From assembly GCA_030830385.1 (NCBI GenBank), contig JAURNA010000029.1, forward strand, positions 1 to 12,656: 12,656 nt of DNA, in the 5' to 3' direction. Each line of letters opens with the position of its first letter. Positions within the stretch are counted from its first letter, which is position 1. The notes beneath the pieces are model-generated. The model was given only the letters and a program-made list of their open reading frames with translations. It was not told where the DNA came from and made no database searches. Of this stretch, positions 1 through 7,433 are shown piece by piece. Origin of the DNA: Crocinitomicaceae bacterium. Its GTDB lineage: Bacteria; Bacteroidota; Bacteroidia; Flavobacteriales_D; Crocinitomicaceae. A program made the position numbers and the translations under genes.

Positions 1-441
1 GAACCAACATTTGAGGACGCTAAATTGATGATGGAACGAGACCTTATCATGGAGAAGAAGACAGAGAAGCTCACGAATGAGCTGAATGGTAAGAAACTTG
101 CAGATTTGAAAGGGAACGGTCTCAATGTTCAGGAAGCTGAGGTAACGTTCGGAAATCCGCAGATCACAGGCTCGGGATTCGAGCCGAAGGTGATCGGTGC
201 GATTTTCTCAGGATTGAGAGATGGAGAGCAATCGAAGCCAATCAAAGGAGAAACGGGAGTTTTCATTGTTCGCGTGAACAAGACAACAAAAGCACCGGTA
301 GTGATGGATTACAATGCAGAAAAGACATCTATGATCGAAGCTGCCCGCGGATCGTTTCAAAATGAAGTGAAACGTTCGTTAACAAAAGCAGCAGACGTTG
401 TAAACAACCGTCGTCTGTATAACCTTAGAGTGCGCTACTAG
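1..441 (+). CDS. Periplasmic peptidyl-prolyl isomerase, PpiD/SurA type, C-terminal fragment
   Basis: The reading frame is open from base 1 and ends at TAG 439-441, so only about the last 146 residues of a larger protein are present; the ATG at 25 is internal. The fragment resembles the C-terminal end of Bacteroidota PpiD-like folding factors: an acidic and basic helical stretch (KLTNELNGKKLADLKGNG) followed by a parvulin/SurA-like segment in which substrate-release phrasing such as GSGFEPKVIGAIFSGL and PIKGETGVFIVRVNK is visible, then a helical tail. Such proteins are anchored in the inner membrane and help fold outer-membrane and secreted proteins in the periplasm. This fits a window rich in exported proteins. 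The N-terminal membrane anchor and main catalytic domain lie outside, so the family call rests on the tail only. A strong terminator follows. Confidence 0.72.
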   Translation, partial: EPTFEDAKLMMERDLIMEKKTEKLTNELNGKKLADLKGNGLNVQEAEVTFGNPQITGSGFEPKVIGAIFSGLRDGEQSKPIKGETGVFIVRVNKTTKAPVVMDYNAEKTSMIEAARGSFQNEVKRSLTKAADVVNNRRLYNLRVRY

Positions 442-462
442 TAGAAACCATATACCCAGAAG

Positions 463-486
463 AGAAGGGGCCCAGGCCCCTTTTTT
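463..486. terminator. Rho-independent terminator between convergent genes
   Basis: AAGGGGC (465-471) pairs with GCCCCTT (476-482) around a short CCAG loop, and a run of six T (481-486) follows on the plus strand. It stops the isomerase transcript 20-odd bases after its TAG. The same hairpin lies right after the dprA stop codon read on the minus strand, where the following bases are pyrimidine-rich (TTCTCTTCT), so it probably also serves dprA, though less strongly. Confidence 0.85.
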
Positions 487-1577
487 CATGTTCGTTTGTA
501 ACGACTTCCCGGCACGCACCTGATCAATCCATCGAGTTCAAGAGCCAACAGTTCCGTCTGCAATCGAGAAATCGGAATTTCGCACCTCATGGCAATTACA
601 TCAATGTGCGTTCCCTCGGTAGAAGTTGCTTCAACAATCGACTGCTGTATGGGCGTCAAATCGGGGAAACACTGGGTCTGAACGGGTTTTTTACCAGACA
701 GCTCCCAGCCCATCAATGCAAGAAGGTCCTTGCCTGAAGTAATGAGCCGTGCCGCGTCTTGCTGAATCAATTGGTTGCATCCTTTGAAGGTTGCTTTATG
801 AACATCACCCGGATAAGCAAAAACGTCCCGATTGTAATTAAATCCCAACGAAGCCGTGATCAATGAACCTCCTGAATCTTTGCTCTCAACAACAACGATT
901 GCATCGCACATTCCGGCCACAATGCGGTTTCGCTGCGGAAAGTTCTCGCGATCCGGAGCTGTGCCGGGAACAAATTCACTGACGAGTGCTCCGTTTTCCA
1001 GAATCATTGCCGCCAACTTTCGATGTTGATACGGATATATACGATCCAAACCATTTCCCAAAACCGCAATGTTGGGAATGCCCAGCTCACACGAATGCCG
1101 GTGTGCCTGTGCATCAATTCCATAGGCGAGCCCACTCACAACGGTGATTGATTGATCCCGAAAGGAGTCAACAAGTTCATCGCAGAGTTGTTCGCCATAG
1201 TCTGTAGATGAACGCGTTCCAACAACGGCAACCATGCGCGAAGCATTCAGTTCGGCGTCTCCTTTCTTATAAAGAACCAAAGGAGCGTCTTCACATTGAC
1301 GAAGCCTTCTGGGATAGTCGGCGTCATCGATTGAGAGCATTTGAATGTTGTGGATCAGATTGAACTCAAGAATGTCTGATGCAAGGGAAAGAGCGTACTC
1401 ACGGTTCATCTTCTTGAGAACGTGAGGAGGAAATCCGCTGAGCTGCTGGAGCTCCCGCAAGCTTGAGGTAAAGAGAAGCTCAATGTCCGGAAGGCACCTT
1501 AGAAGTGAGCGCGCACGACGGGGTCCAATTCCAAATAAAAGAGTCATTGCGATTCGATAGCGGTAGGATGAATTCAC
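486..1577 (-). CDS. dprA: DNA-processing protein DprA
   Basis: DprA (Smf) binds incoming single-stranded DNA in the cytoplasm during natural transformation and loads RecA on it; many non-competent bacteria keep it too. The 363-residue protein has the expected order: an N-terminal helical SAM/HhH-like part (about 1-70, with LLFGIGPRRARSLL), an extended Rossmann core (about 75-290) with VVGTRSSTDYG (118-128), VVSGLAYGIDAQAH (146-159), AVLGNGLDRIYP (171-182), FPQRNRIVAG (213-222), ESKDSGGSLITA (231-242) and FAYPGD (253-258), and a C-terminal winged-helix DML1-like domain (about 305-360). Length is normal for the family. The start is GTG at 1577-1575; the next in-frame ATG (codon 11) would cut into the first helix, so GTG is preferred. 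It is divergent from the TonB receptor gene, with promoters squeezed into the short gap; TACATTTT just upstream of GTG is a possible -7 element. Identification is secure; a role in competence here is inference. Confidence 0.96.
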   Translation of the reverse strand: MNSSYRYRIAMTLLFGIGPRRARSLLRCLPDIELLFTSSLRELQQLSGFPPHVLKKMNREYALSLASDILEFNLIHNIQMLSIDDADYPRRLRQCEDAPLVLYKKGDAELNASRMVAVVGTRSSTDYGEQLCDELVDSFRDQSITVVSGLAYGIDAQAHRHSCELGIPNIAVLGNGLDRIYPYQHRKLAAMILENGALVSEFVPGTAPDRENFPQRNRIVAGMCDAIVVVESKDSGGSLITASLGFNYNRDVFAYPGDVHKATFKGCNQLIQQDAARLITSGKDLLALMGWELSGKKPVQTQCFPDLTPIQQSIVEATSTEGTHIDVIAMRCEIPISRLQTELLALELDGLIRCVPGSRYKRT

Positions 1578-1586
1578 AAAAAAATG

Positions 1587-1594
1587 TATTTTCG
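1587..1594 (+). promoter_or_regulatory. Possible -7 element for the TonB receptor gene
   Basis: TATTTTCG differs by one base from the Bacteroidota -7 consensus TAnnTTTG. No good TTTG was seen about 20 bases upstream, so the call is weak. A start of transcription near 1600 would leave the ATG at 1584 outside the message and favour translation from 1623. Confidence 0.3.
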
Positions 1595-1622
1595 GTTTTT
1601 TAGAAGATACGAAAAATTATCG

Positions 1623-3995
1623 ATGAAGTTCCTACTATTACTATGGTTTATCCAGCCATTTATTGCTTTTTCTCAGATAGAGGGAACGGTGGTTGAACAG
1701 AGTTCTTCAGAACCTGTTTTTGGAGCGAAGGTAGTGGCTTCGTCGGGAGAAAAGGCCATTAGTGACGCTGATGGAAAATTTACGATGAATGTCACGTCGT
1801 TTCCGGTTACGTTGATCATTTCGGCACAAGCCTATCGAAACGATACAATCACGGTAAGTTCAGCAGGACCGCTTATCCTCAGTATGTATGCCGAAGTTCA
1901 GCAAATCAAAACAGTAGTTGTTACGGCAGGCAGACGTGATCAGGACATTGAGTACGTACCGATTTCGATGGAAATCATACGTCCGGATTTATTTGACCAT
2001 AAAGGACTCACCACGATCGAAGAAGCGGTGGATCTGAGTCCGGGTGTATACACAATGGACGGGCAGGTAAGTATACGTGGCGGAAGTGGATTTGCATATG
2101 GAGCCGGAAGCCGTGTACTGTTACTTTGGAACGGAATCCCTGTTCTCTCAGGCGATGCCGGTGACGCCAAATGGAATGCGATTCCGATGGAATGTGCTTC
2201 ACAAATTGAACTATTGAAAGGAGCATCATCCGTACTATACGGAAGCGGTGCATTGAACGGAATTATCTCCCTTTCGGAACGCGAGCCGACTCTCGATGGC
2301 GAAACCCGGGTTAAAATTCAGGGAACCGTTTTTGGAACCCCGAAACGAGCAGGTTTGAAATGGTGGACAACGCCTCCAACTGCCTATACCGGAGATGTGT
2401 ATCACGGTAAAATGAAAAAGAATTGGGGATATACTATTTCAGCAAATGGCTATCACTCCACCGGATATAAAGAAGGAGAGACAGAAAGTAGAGGACGTGT
2501 AAGTGGAACGATCTACATCCGACCGCAAAAGTTCAAGACCTTAAAAGCTGGAATCGGATACAATTACCAATATCAGAAAACCGGAAATTTCATCATTTGG
2601 GAAAGTGATTCATTGGCATATACACCGTTCGGAACAGCAGATACAAGTAATTCGCAATCTACTCTCACATACAATACCGGTGCTCGATTTAGGATTGATC
2701 CCTATGTGAAGTTTTTCGACAAGAAAAAAAACCTGCACATGTTCAAGAGTCGATATTACCTGGTAACGAACAACAACGTTACCAATCAGAGCCAGTCCTC
2801 GAATTCAGCGGTATCTTTCGCAGATTATCAATTCCAACACAAGTGGGGAAAAGGAACTGTGCTTACGTCTGGAATGACCTACTCGCGAACCGACGTATAT
2901 TCGAATCTGTTTGGAGATCACTTTTCAAACAACTACGCAGCGTACGCACAATACGAGCAACGTATTTCCAGACTTGATGTCACGGGAGGAATTCGTCTGG
3001 AATACTTTGATCAAGACAATCAACGCGGCGATTCGGACTTTTACCTGGGAAGAGATTCTGCGGTTATGATTCCCGTGTATCCGATCGTTCGCCTGGGGGC
3101 ACATTATCAATTGGCAAAACACACGCACTTGCGTGCTTCATTCGGACAGGGAATTCGATACCCTTCAGTTGCCGAGCGCTACACGAAGACGGCGGTCGGA
3201 GCACTGTTGGTATTCCCCAACCCAAACCTAACACCGGAAACGGGTTGGGCTGCAGAATTTGGAATCAAGCAAGCGATTCGGATGGGAGAAAGCTGGAAAG
3301 GGTTGATAGACCTGGCCGGTTTTGTAAATGAATACAACAACATGATGGAATTCCAGTTCGGAATCTTCAATCCCATTACAAATGAGCGACTGGACCCTTC
3401 TTCACCTGATTACAATCAAACCATCGCGGACATTTTCGCAGCGGATTATGCGATTAACGACCTCTTCGGCTTCGGTGCTGTGAATGCCGAACAAGCAAGA
3501 ATTTCGGGAGTGGAGCTTTCGTTCAGTAGCCAGGGAGAAATAAAAGGAGTGGAGCTGACTTCACTGATGGGATATACGTACATGAATCCATTGAGTCTGA
3601 ATGCCGACTCTGCATACCGCGCGACCTTCTCGGATACAACGACGAATGTGCTGAAGTACCGATTCAGGCATTTGGTTAAGTTTGACCTTGAAGCTGCCTG
3701 GAAAGGGTTTTCACTGGGAGCCACAGTTCGATACAATAGCTTCATGAGCAATATTGATGCTATCTTTGAAAATGAAATTAGTACCGGAGTGTTTATTCTG
3801 CCTGGTTTGAAGGAGTACCGCGAGCATAGAAACAGAGGACTGGCCGTTCTCGATATTCGCTGTGGATACGAATTCTTTGAAAATTACAGAGCCGGCTTCA
3901 TGGTTAACAATATCCTGAATACAGAATATACCTCACGCCCCGGAGATGTACAGCCACCGAGAAATTTCACATTGCAATTACAGATGAAACTATAG
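1623..3995 (+). CDS. TonB-dependent outer-membrane receptor with carboxypeptidase-regulatory-like domain
   Basis: This is an outer-membrane active transporter driven by TonB-ExbBD; the substrate (iron chelate, vitamin or glycan) cannot be read from the sequence. Numbered from the ATG at 1623 (790 residues), there is a signal peptide (1-18, MKFLLLLWFIQPFIAFSQ), a CarboxypepD_reg-like beta-sandwich (about 19-90, IEGTVVEQSSSEPVFGAKVV and SDADGKFTM), a possible TonB box (KTVVVTAGR, 96-104), a plug (about 110-220, with VSIRGGSGFAYG and IELLKGASSVLYGSGALNGI) and a long aromatic-rich beta-barrel whose end reads VNNILNTEYTSRPGD and closes in FTLQLQMKL. An upstream in-frame ATG at 1584 would add 13 basic residues (MYFRFFRRYEKLS) before the signal peptide; 1623 is preferred because it puts the signal peptide first and fits the possible promoter. 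The kdsB start codon follows the stop directly, so the two are probably cotranscribed. No SusD-like partner is present, which argues against a classic polysaccharide-utilisation pair. Confidence 0.93.
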   Translation: MKFLLLLWFIQPFIAFSQIEGTVVEQSSSEPVFGAKVVASSGEKAISDADGKFTMNVTSFPVTLIISAQAYRNDTITVSSAGPLILSMYAEVQQIKTVVVTAGRRDQDIEYVPISMEIIRPDLFDHKGLTTIEEAVDLSPGVYTMDGQVSIRGGSGFAYGAGSRVLLLWNGIPVLSGDAGDAKWNAIPMECASQIELLKGASSVLYGSGALNGIISLSEREPTLDGETRVKIQGTVFGTPKRAGLKWWTTPPTAYTGDVYHGKMKKNWGYTISANGYHSTGYKEGETESRGRVSGTIYIRPQKFKTLKAGIGYNYQYQKTGNFIIWESDSLAYTPFGTADTSNSQSTLTYNTGARFRIDPYVKFFDKKKNLHMFKSRYYLVTNNNVTNQSQSSNSAVSFADYQFQHKWGKGTVLTSGMTYSRTDVYSNLFGDHFSNNYAAYAQYEQRISRLDVTGGIRLEYFDQDNQRGDSDFYLGRDSAVMIPVYPIVRLGAHYQLAKHTHLRASFGQGIRYPSVAERYTKTAVGALLVFPNPNLTPETGWAAEFGIKQAIRMGESWKGLIDLAGFVNEYNNMMEFQFGIFNPITNERLDPSSPDYNQTIADIFAADYAINDLFGFGAVNAEQARISGVELSFSSQGEIKGVELTSLMGYTYMNPLSLNADSAYRATFSDTTTNVLKYRFRHLVKFDLEAAWKGFSLGATVRYNSFMSNIDAIFENEISTGVFILPGLKEYREHRNRGLAVLDIRCGYEFFENYRAGFMVNNILNTEYTSRPGDVQPPRNFTLQLQMKL

Positions 3996-4709
3996 ATGAA
4001 AATTACAGGTATCATTCCATCCCGATACGCTTCTTCCCGATTTCCGGGAAAACCGTTACTAGACCTGAAAGGGAAATCAATGATTCAGCGCGTGTATGAG
4101 GGCGCATCGAAGTCCAAAGCCCTGTCTGAAGTGATCGTCGCAACAGATGATCAACGAATTTTCGATGCCGTTCAGGAGTTTGGTGGGAAGGTCGTTATGA
4201 CCGGAGAACACCACACCACAGGAACAGATCGCTGCGCAGAAGTGGCAGTGGGAATTGAAGCAGATGTTATCATGAACATTCAGGGAGACGAGCCACTCAT
4301 AGATGCCAGACAAATTGATCAGTTATGCTCGCTTTTCAACAACGAAGAAGTTCAAATCGGAACACTCGGAATTACAAGCAACGATGACGAGGAACGCAAC
4401 AATCCGAATCGGATTAAACTTGTGCTTGGTGCAGACAAACGGGCATTGTACTTTTCCAGAAGTCCCATCCCGAACAATGATCGTGGACAATCGGAAAGTT
4501 TTCACCGTCACATTGGACTCTACGCTTACCGCAAAAACACTTTGTTGGAACTTACCCGTCTCGAACCGACTGAACTCGAAAAAACAGAAGCACTCGAACA
4601 ACTTCGATGGATGTACTACGGATATCCAATTCACGTCAATATAACCGAAATCGAAACACCCAATATTGATGTTCCCGAAGATGTAGAAAAAGTACTGGCA
4701 CAACTGTAA
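3996..4709 (+). CDS. kdsB: 3-deoxy-manno-octulosonate cytidylyltransferase (CMP-KDO synthetase)
   Basis: This cytoplasmic enzyme joins KDO to CMP, using CTP, to make the activated sugar for the LPS inner core. The 237-residue protein is near the usual family length and has the nucleotide-binding start IIPSRYASSRFPGKPL (6-21), VATDDQRI (48-55), the phrase NIQGDEP with metal-binding Asp98, RHIGLYAYR (171-179), EQLRWMYYGY (201-210) and the C-terminal NIDVPEDVEKV with Asp225, the expected second metal ligand. The ATG at 3996 directly follows the TAG of the receptor gene, so translation is probably coupled and the two share a promoter. The link to the receptor may be simple operon convenience, since both concern the outer membrane. 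Identification is secure. Confidence 0.97.
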   Translation: MKITGIIPSRYASSRFPGKPLLDLKGKSMIQRVYEGASKSKALSEVIVATDDQRIFDAVQEFGGKVVMTGEHHTTGTDRCAEVAVGIEADVIMNIQGDEPLIDARQIDQLCSLFNNEEVQIGTLGITSNDDEERNNPNRIKLVLGADKRALYFSRSPIPNNDRGQSESFHRHIGLYAYRKNTLLELTRLEPTELEKTEALEQLRWMYYGYPIHVNITEIETPNIDVPEDVEKVLAQL

Positions 4710-4749
4710 CATACAGCCGCGAATTCCGTAAAATCAAAGCAGGTTTTCG

Positions 4750-4757
4750 TATTTTTG
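4750..4757 (+). promoter_or_regulatory. Bacteroidota -7 promoter element very close to a start codon
   Basis: TATTTTTG is an exact match to TAnnTTTG. It ends only five bases before the ATG at 4763, so transcription would begin at or within a few bases of the start codon, giving a leaderless or almost leaderless message. No clear TTG was seen at the expected distance upstream, so activity is uncertain. Confidence 0.5.
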
Positions 4758-4762
4758 TATAA

Positions 4763-6004
4763 ATGACTCAGGTTGAACAACTCATCGGTGATTTATTGCT
4801 TCGGCACAACTGTGTAATCGTACCGACGTTTGGAGGCTTTGTGACACGGCAAACTTCCGCACGTGTTAATTACGAGAAGGGCACAATGTTTCCTCCCCGA
4901 AAATCACTGCTGTTCAATCGGCAACTCGTGACGAATGATGGCCTTCTTGTGTCCGAATGTGCCCGCGAAAATAACCTGTCGTTCGAAGCAGCCAAAGAAA
5001 TCGTTTTCAAGCAGGTAAAGACTTGGGAGCAGGCAATGGCAGCAGGGGAGCGCGTCGAATTGGAACGGGTCGGAATTCTCTATCTTGATGCAGAAAAGAA
5101 CATCTGCTTCGAGCAGGACCGTTTTTATAATCTCTTGCTGGCTTCTTTCGGATTGGAACAAGTTCATTTCCTCGTTGAGAGTGATGTGAAAAAGGTTCAA
5201 GCCGAGGCACTATCGGAAGAAATTGTAATCGAATCGCCGGCAACAGTACCCCCAAAGTGGGTGGAAGAGAAGTCTGCTGAAGTTACGAAAGCACCGGAAG
5301 CTGCCCCCATCATTGAGTTGCGCCCTCAAACCATCAAGGTTGAAACGCAGGAAGAGTCCGAGGTTCCGGAAATCCTGCCGCCCGTTCGGAGACGGTATTG
5401 GAGATACGCAGTTGCTGCCTGTATCTTACCCGTCGCATTTTATTCGGTTTGGATTCCTATGAAAACCGACGTGCTTGAGTCAGGCGTAATCTCCCTTCAT
5501 GATTTTAACCCGTTCCATGAGCGCCAAAAAGGCCAGTATGAAAAGGGAGATGAGGAGAGAAATTACACGTATGAAAACGTCGAGCATACTTCCATCGATG
5601 AGCAGTTGGAAAACGATGAAACCAACAAGTCCGTGATGATCTATGAATACGGCCCCGCAACATACATTCCTATTCTTGTCGATCGAACAGCGGTTGCGCA
5701 AGAACAGAACGTTGCAGAGGAATCTGTTCCTGAAGAAATCACCCGGGAAGAAGTTCAGCAGGCCGTTGAGGTTCCGGTTGTAAATCCGAACGCAATGGAC
5801 CTTATTGTCGGTTGCTTCGGGATCGAGGCGAACGCAAAAAACCTCGTTTCAAAACTGAAATCTTCCGGGTTTGATGCCCGCATCGTAGACTTTCACAATG
5901 GCCTGCACCGTGTGTCTGCAGGAACGGGTTTGTCACAGGAAGCAATGAGCGAACTTCGAAGCAAAGCTGCTGCATCCGGCTTTGAAGGTTGGATACTCAA
6001 GTGA
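4763..6004 (+). CDS. Inner-membrane protein with HU/CCDC81-like N-terminus and C-terminal SPOR domain
   Basis: The 413-residue protein has an N-terminal region typical of the Bacteroidota CCDC81-like prokaryotic HU family: IGDLLLRHNCVIVPTFGGFV (8-27), PRKSLLFNRQLVTNDGLLVS (45-64) and a second small unit to about residue 135. A Glu/Pro/Val-rich linker follows (about 140-208), then a membrane helix (about 213-232, AVAACILPVAFYSVW) preceded by RRRYWR, a charged low-complexity stretch (233-343), and a SPOR domain (about 344-413, DLIVGCFG, NAKNLVSKLKSSGFDARIV, GLHRVSAG). SPOR domains bind denuded peptidoglycan glycans at the septum. Arginines before the helix and the absence of a signal peptide place the HU-like part in the cytoplasm and SPOR in the periplasm. 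The domains are recognised with good confidence; DNA binding by the HU-like part is not shown. The ATG at 4763 fits the family N-terminus exactly. Confidence 0.88.
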   Translation: MTQVEQLIGDLLLRHNCVIVPTFGGFVTRQTSARVNYEKGTMFPPRKSLLFNRQLVTNDGLLVSECARENNLSFEAAKEIVFKQVKTWEQAMAAGERVELERVGILYLDAEKNICFEQDRFYNLLLASFGLEQVHFLVESDVKKVQAEALSEEIVIESPATVPPKWVEEKSAEVTKAPEAAPIIELRPQTIKVETQEESEVPEILPPVRRRYWRYAVAACILPVAFYSVWIPMKTDVLESGVISLHDFNPFHERQKGQYEKGDEERNYTYENVEHTSIDEQLENDETNKSVMIYEYGPATYIPILVDRTAVAQEQNVAEESVPEEITREEVQQAVEVPVVNPNAMDLIVGCFGIEANAKNLVSKLKSSGFDARIVDFHNGLHRVSAGTGLSQEAMSELRSKAAASGFEGWILK

Positions 6005-6030
6005 TCATCAGAATTTTTCTTGCATGAGAA

Positions 6031-6061
6031 TTGCCGTCATTTGGGGCGATGTGTATCTTTG
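6031..6061 (+). promoter_or_regulatory. Promoter of the C1 peptidase gene (TTG-N20-TATCTTTG)
   Basis: TTG at 6031-6033 is followed after 20 bases by TATCTTTG (6054-6061), a full match to the Bacteroidota -33/-7 pattern. Predicted transcription starts near 6066, downstream of the first ATG of the open frame (5982) and upstream of the ATG at 6084, which decides the start of the peptidase. Confidence 0.7.
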
Positions 6062-6083
6062 GCAGATACAAATGATTTGGAAA

Positions 6084-7304
6084 ATGAGGAAATTGATTTT
6101 GGTGCTCGTCCCAGCGGTAATTTTATCGGTATCAGCAACAGCACAATTTGGGTATTCGGAGCTTTCAACCAACGCTGATGGGAGTGAATACAAATTCACG
6201 AAAATAGCTCATCTGGACGCCACACCGGTTCAAAATCAGGGGTACACGGGAACGTGCTGGAGTTTCTCCGCTCTGTCGTTTTTTGAGTCTGAGTTGATGC
6301 GTCAGGGAAATGAAAACCCGGATCTTTTGTCAGAGATGTACATTGTTCGCAAAGCGTACGAAAGCAAAGCGGAAAAGCACATCCGGATGGATGGTAAAAT
6401 CAATTTTTCGGAAGGAGGGGCTTTCCACGATATTCCATATGTAATTCGCAATTACGGAATCGTTCCGCTAAAAGTGTATGAAGGATTGAGCTATGGCTCA
6501 AAACGACACAATCACAGCGAAATGTTTGCGATCCTCGATGGAGCAATGAAAGGCCTGCTCGAACACATGAAGTCGAATTACACCAAATCACTTACATCAG
6601 CATGGGAAGTGGCACTGAATGGTATTTTGGATGCGTACCTCGGAGAAGACTTGAAAGAGTTCGAGTTCAACGGGAAGAAGTACACACCGAAATCGTATGC
6701 GAAGTCAATTGGATTAGACATGGACGAATACATTTCGTTGACGTCTTTCACGAATCACTCCATGAACGAAGAGTGCATGTTGGCCATTCCAGACAACTGG
6801 GCATGGGGAACCAGCTACAACGTGAGCCTGGATGATTTGTTTTCTGCATGTGAAGATGCGTTGAAGAATGGTTATACGCTTGCGTGGGGTGCAGATGTAT
6901 CCGAAAAGGGCTTCAACTTCCGACAAGGTTTGGCCATCAATCCATTGGACCCATCAACGATTGAAATTTCGGGTGTGGATAACAAAAACTTTTCAGACGC
7001 CGGAGCCGATAAGGTGTCGAATGCGTTCCAAACACCCGTTGATGAAGTGGAAGTTACGGCAGAGATGCGCCAGGAAGGATACGACAACAAAACAACAACC
7101 GACGATCACGGAATGCACATCGTTGGATTGTACAAAGATCAGAATGGAACGAAATACTTCCTCGTGAAAAACTCATGGGGAACAGGAAACTTTCCAGAAG
7201 GATACCTGTATGTTTCGGAGAGCTATTTCAAGTGGAAAACGATCAACATTTATCTTCATAAAGACGGCTTAACCGACAAAATGAAGAAGAAACTGAACAT
7301 GTAA
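6084..7304 (+). CDS. Exported C1-family (papain-fold) cysteine peptidase, bleomycin-hydrolase/aminopeptidase C-like
   Basis: Numbered from the ATG at 6084 (406 residues), the protein begins with a clear signal peptide (MRKLILVLVPAVILSVSATA, 1-20), so it is exported. The catalytic centre is complete: oxyanion Gln52 and nucleophile Cys58 in TPVQNQGYTGTCWSFSA, His342 in TDDHGMHIVGLY, and Asn363 in FLVKNSWGTG. The large insertion between Cys and His and the GMHIVG phrase resemble bleomycin hydrolase/aminopeptidase C rather than plain papain; no pro-domain is evident. The open frame could start at 5982, overlapping the SPOR gene, but that adds 34 unlikely residues before the signal peptide, and the promoter lies inside them. 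The likely role is peptide trimming in the periplasm or outside; a C-terminal KKKLNM tail might fold into the active site as in aminopeptidase C (inference). It stands alone with its own promoter and terminator. Confidence 0.9.
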   Translation: MRKLILVLVPAVILSVSATAQFGYSELSTNADGSEYKFTKIAHLDATPVQNQGYTGTCWSFSALSFFESELMRQGNENPDLLSEMYIVRKAYESKAEKHIRMDGKINFSEGGAFHDIPYVIRNYGIVPLKVYEGLSYGSKRHNHSEMFAILDGAMKGLLEHMKSNYTKSLTSAWEVALNGILDAYLGEDLKEFEFNGKKYTPKSYAKSIGLDMDEYISLTSFTNHSMNEECMLAIPDNWAWGTSYNVSLDDLFSACEDALKNGYTLAWGADVSEKGFNFRQGLAINPLDPSTIEISGVDNKNFSDAGADKVSNAFQTPVDEVEVTAEMRQEGYDNKTTTDDHGMHIVGLYKDQNGTKYFLVKNSWGTGNFPEGYLYVSESYFKWKTINIYLHKDGLTDKMKKKLNM

Positions 7305-7324
7305 ATGGACCAAACCAAATCAAA

Positions 7325-7353
7325 TGGTTCCTGAAAGGATACCACTTGTTTTT
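7325..7353 (+). terminator. Probable rho-independent terminator after the C1 peptidase gene
   Basis: TGGTTCCT (7325-7332) pairs with AGGATACCA (7336-7344) leaving one bulged T and a three-base loop; five T follow at 7349-7353. The bulge and the four-base spacer before the T run make it moderate. The rest of the 7305-7433 gap shows nothing else I can name. Confidence 0.45.
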
Positions 7354-7433
7354 ACATTACATTTACATACGATACGAAACCGAGACAGTCATTCCCCGGA
7401 AAAGACGTTTTCAGACCTTGTAAGAAGAAAAAT

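Noticed and set aside
1623..3995. SusC-type start of a polysaccharide-utilisation locus
   Set aside because: No SusD-like gene follows, the neighbour is kdsB, and the barrel is shorter than typical SusC proteins; a general TonB receptor is the safer call.
4323..4712. Minus-strand open frame of 129 codons across kdsB
   Set aside because: It lies wholly antisense to kdsB, which is identified with near certainty; the Phe/Cys-rich product is a typical shadow translation.
5982..6083. N-terminal extension of the C1 peptidase from ATG 5982
   Set aside because: It would place 34 residues before a clear signal peptide, overlap the SPOR gene, and contain the promoter TATCTTTG; ATG 6084 fits better.
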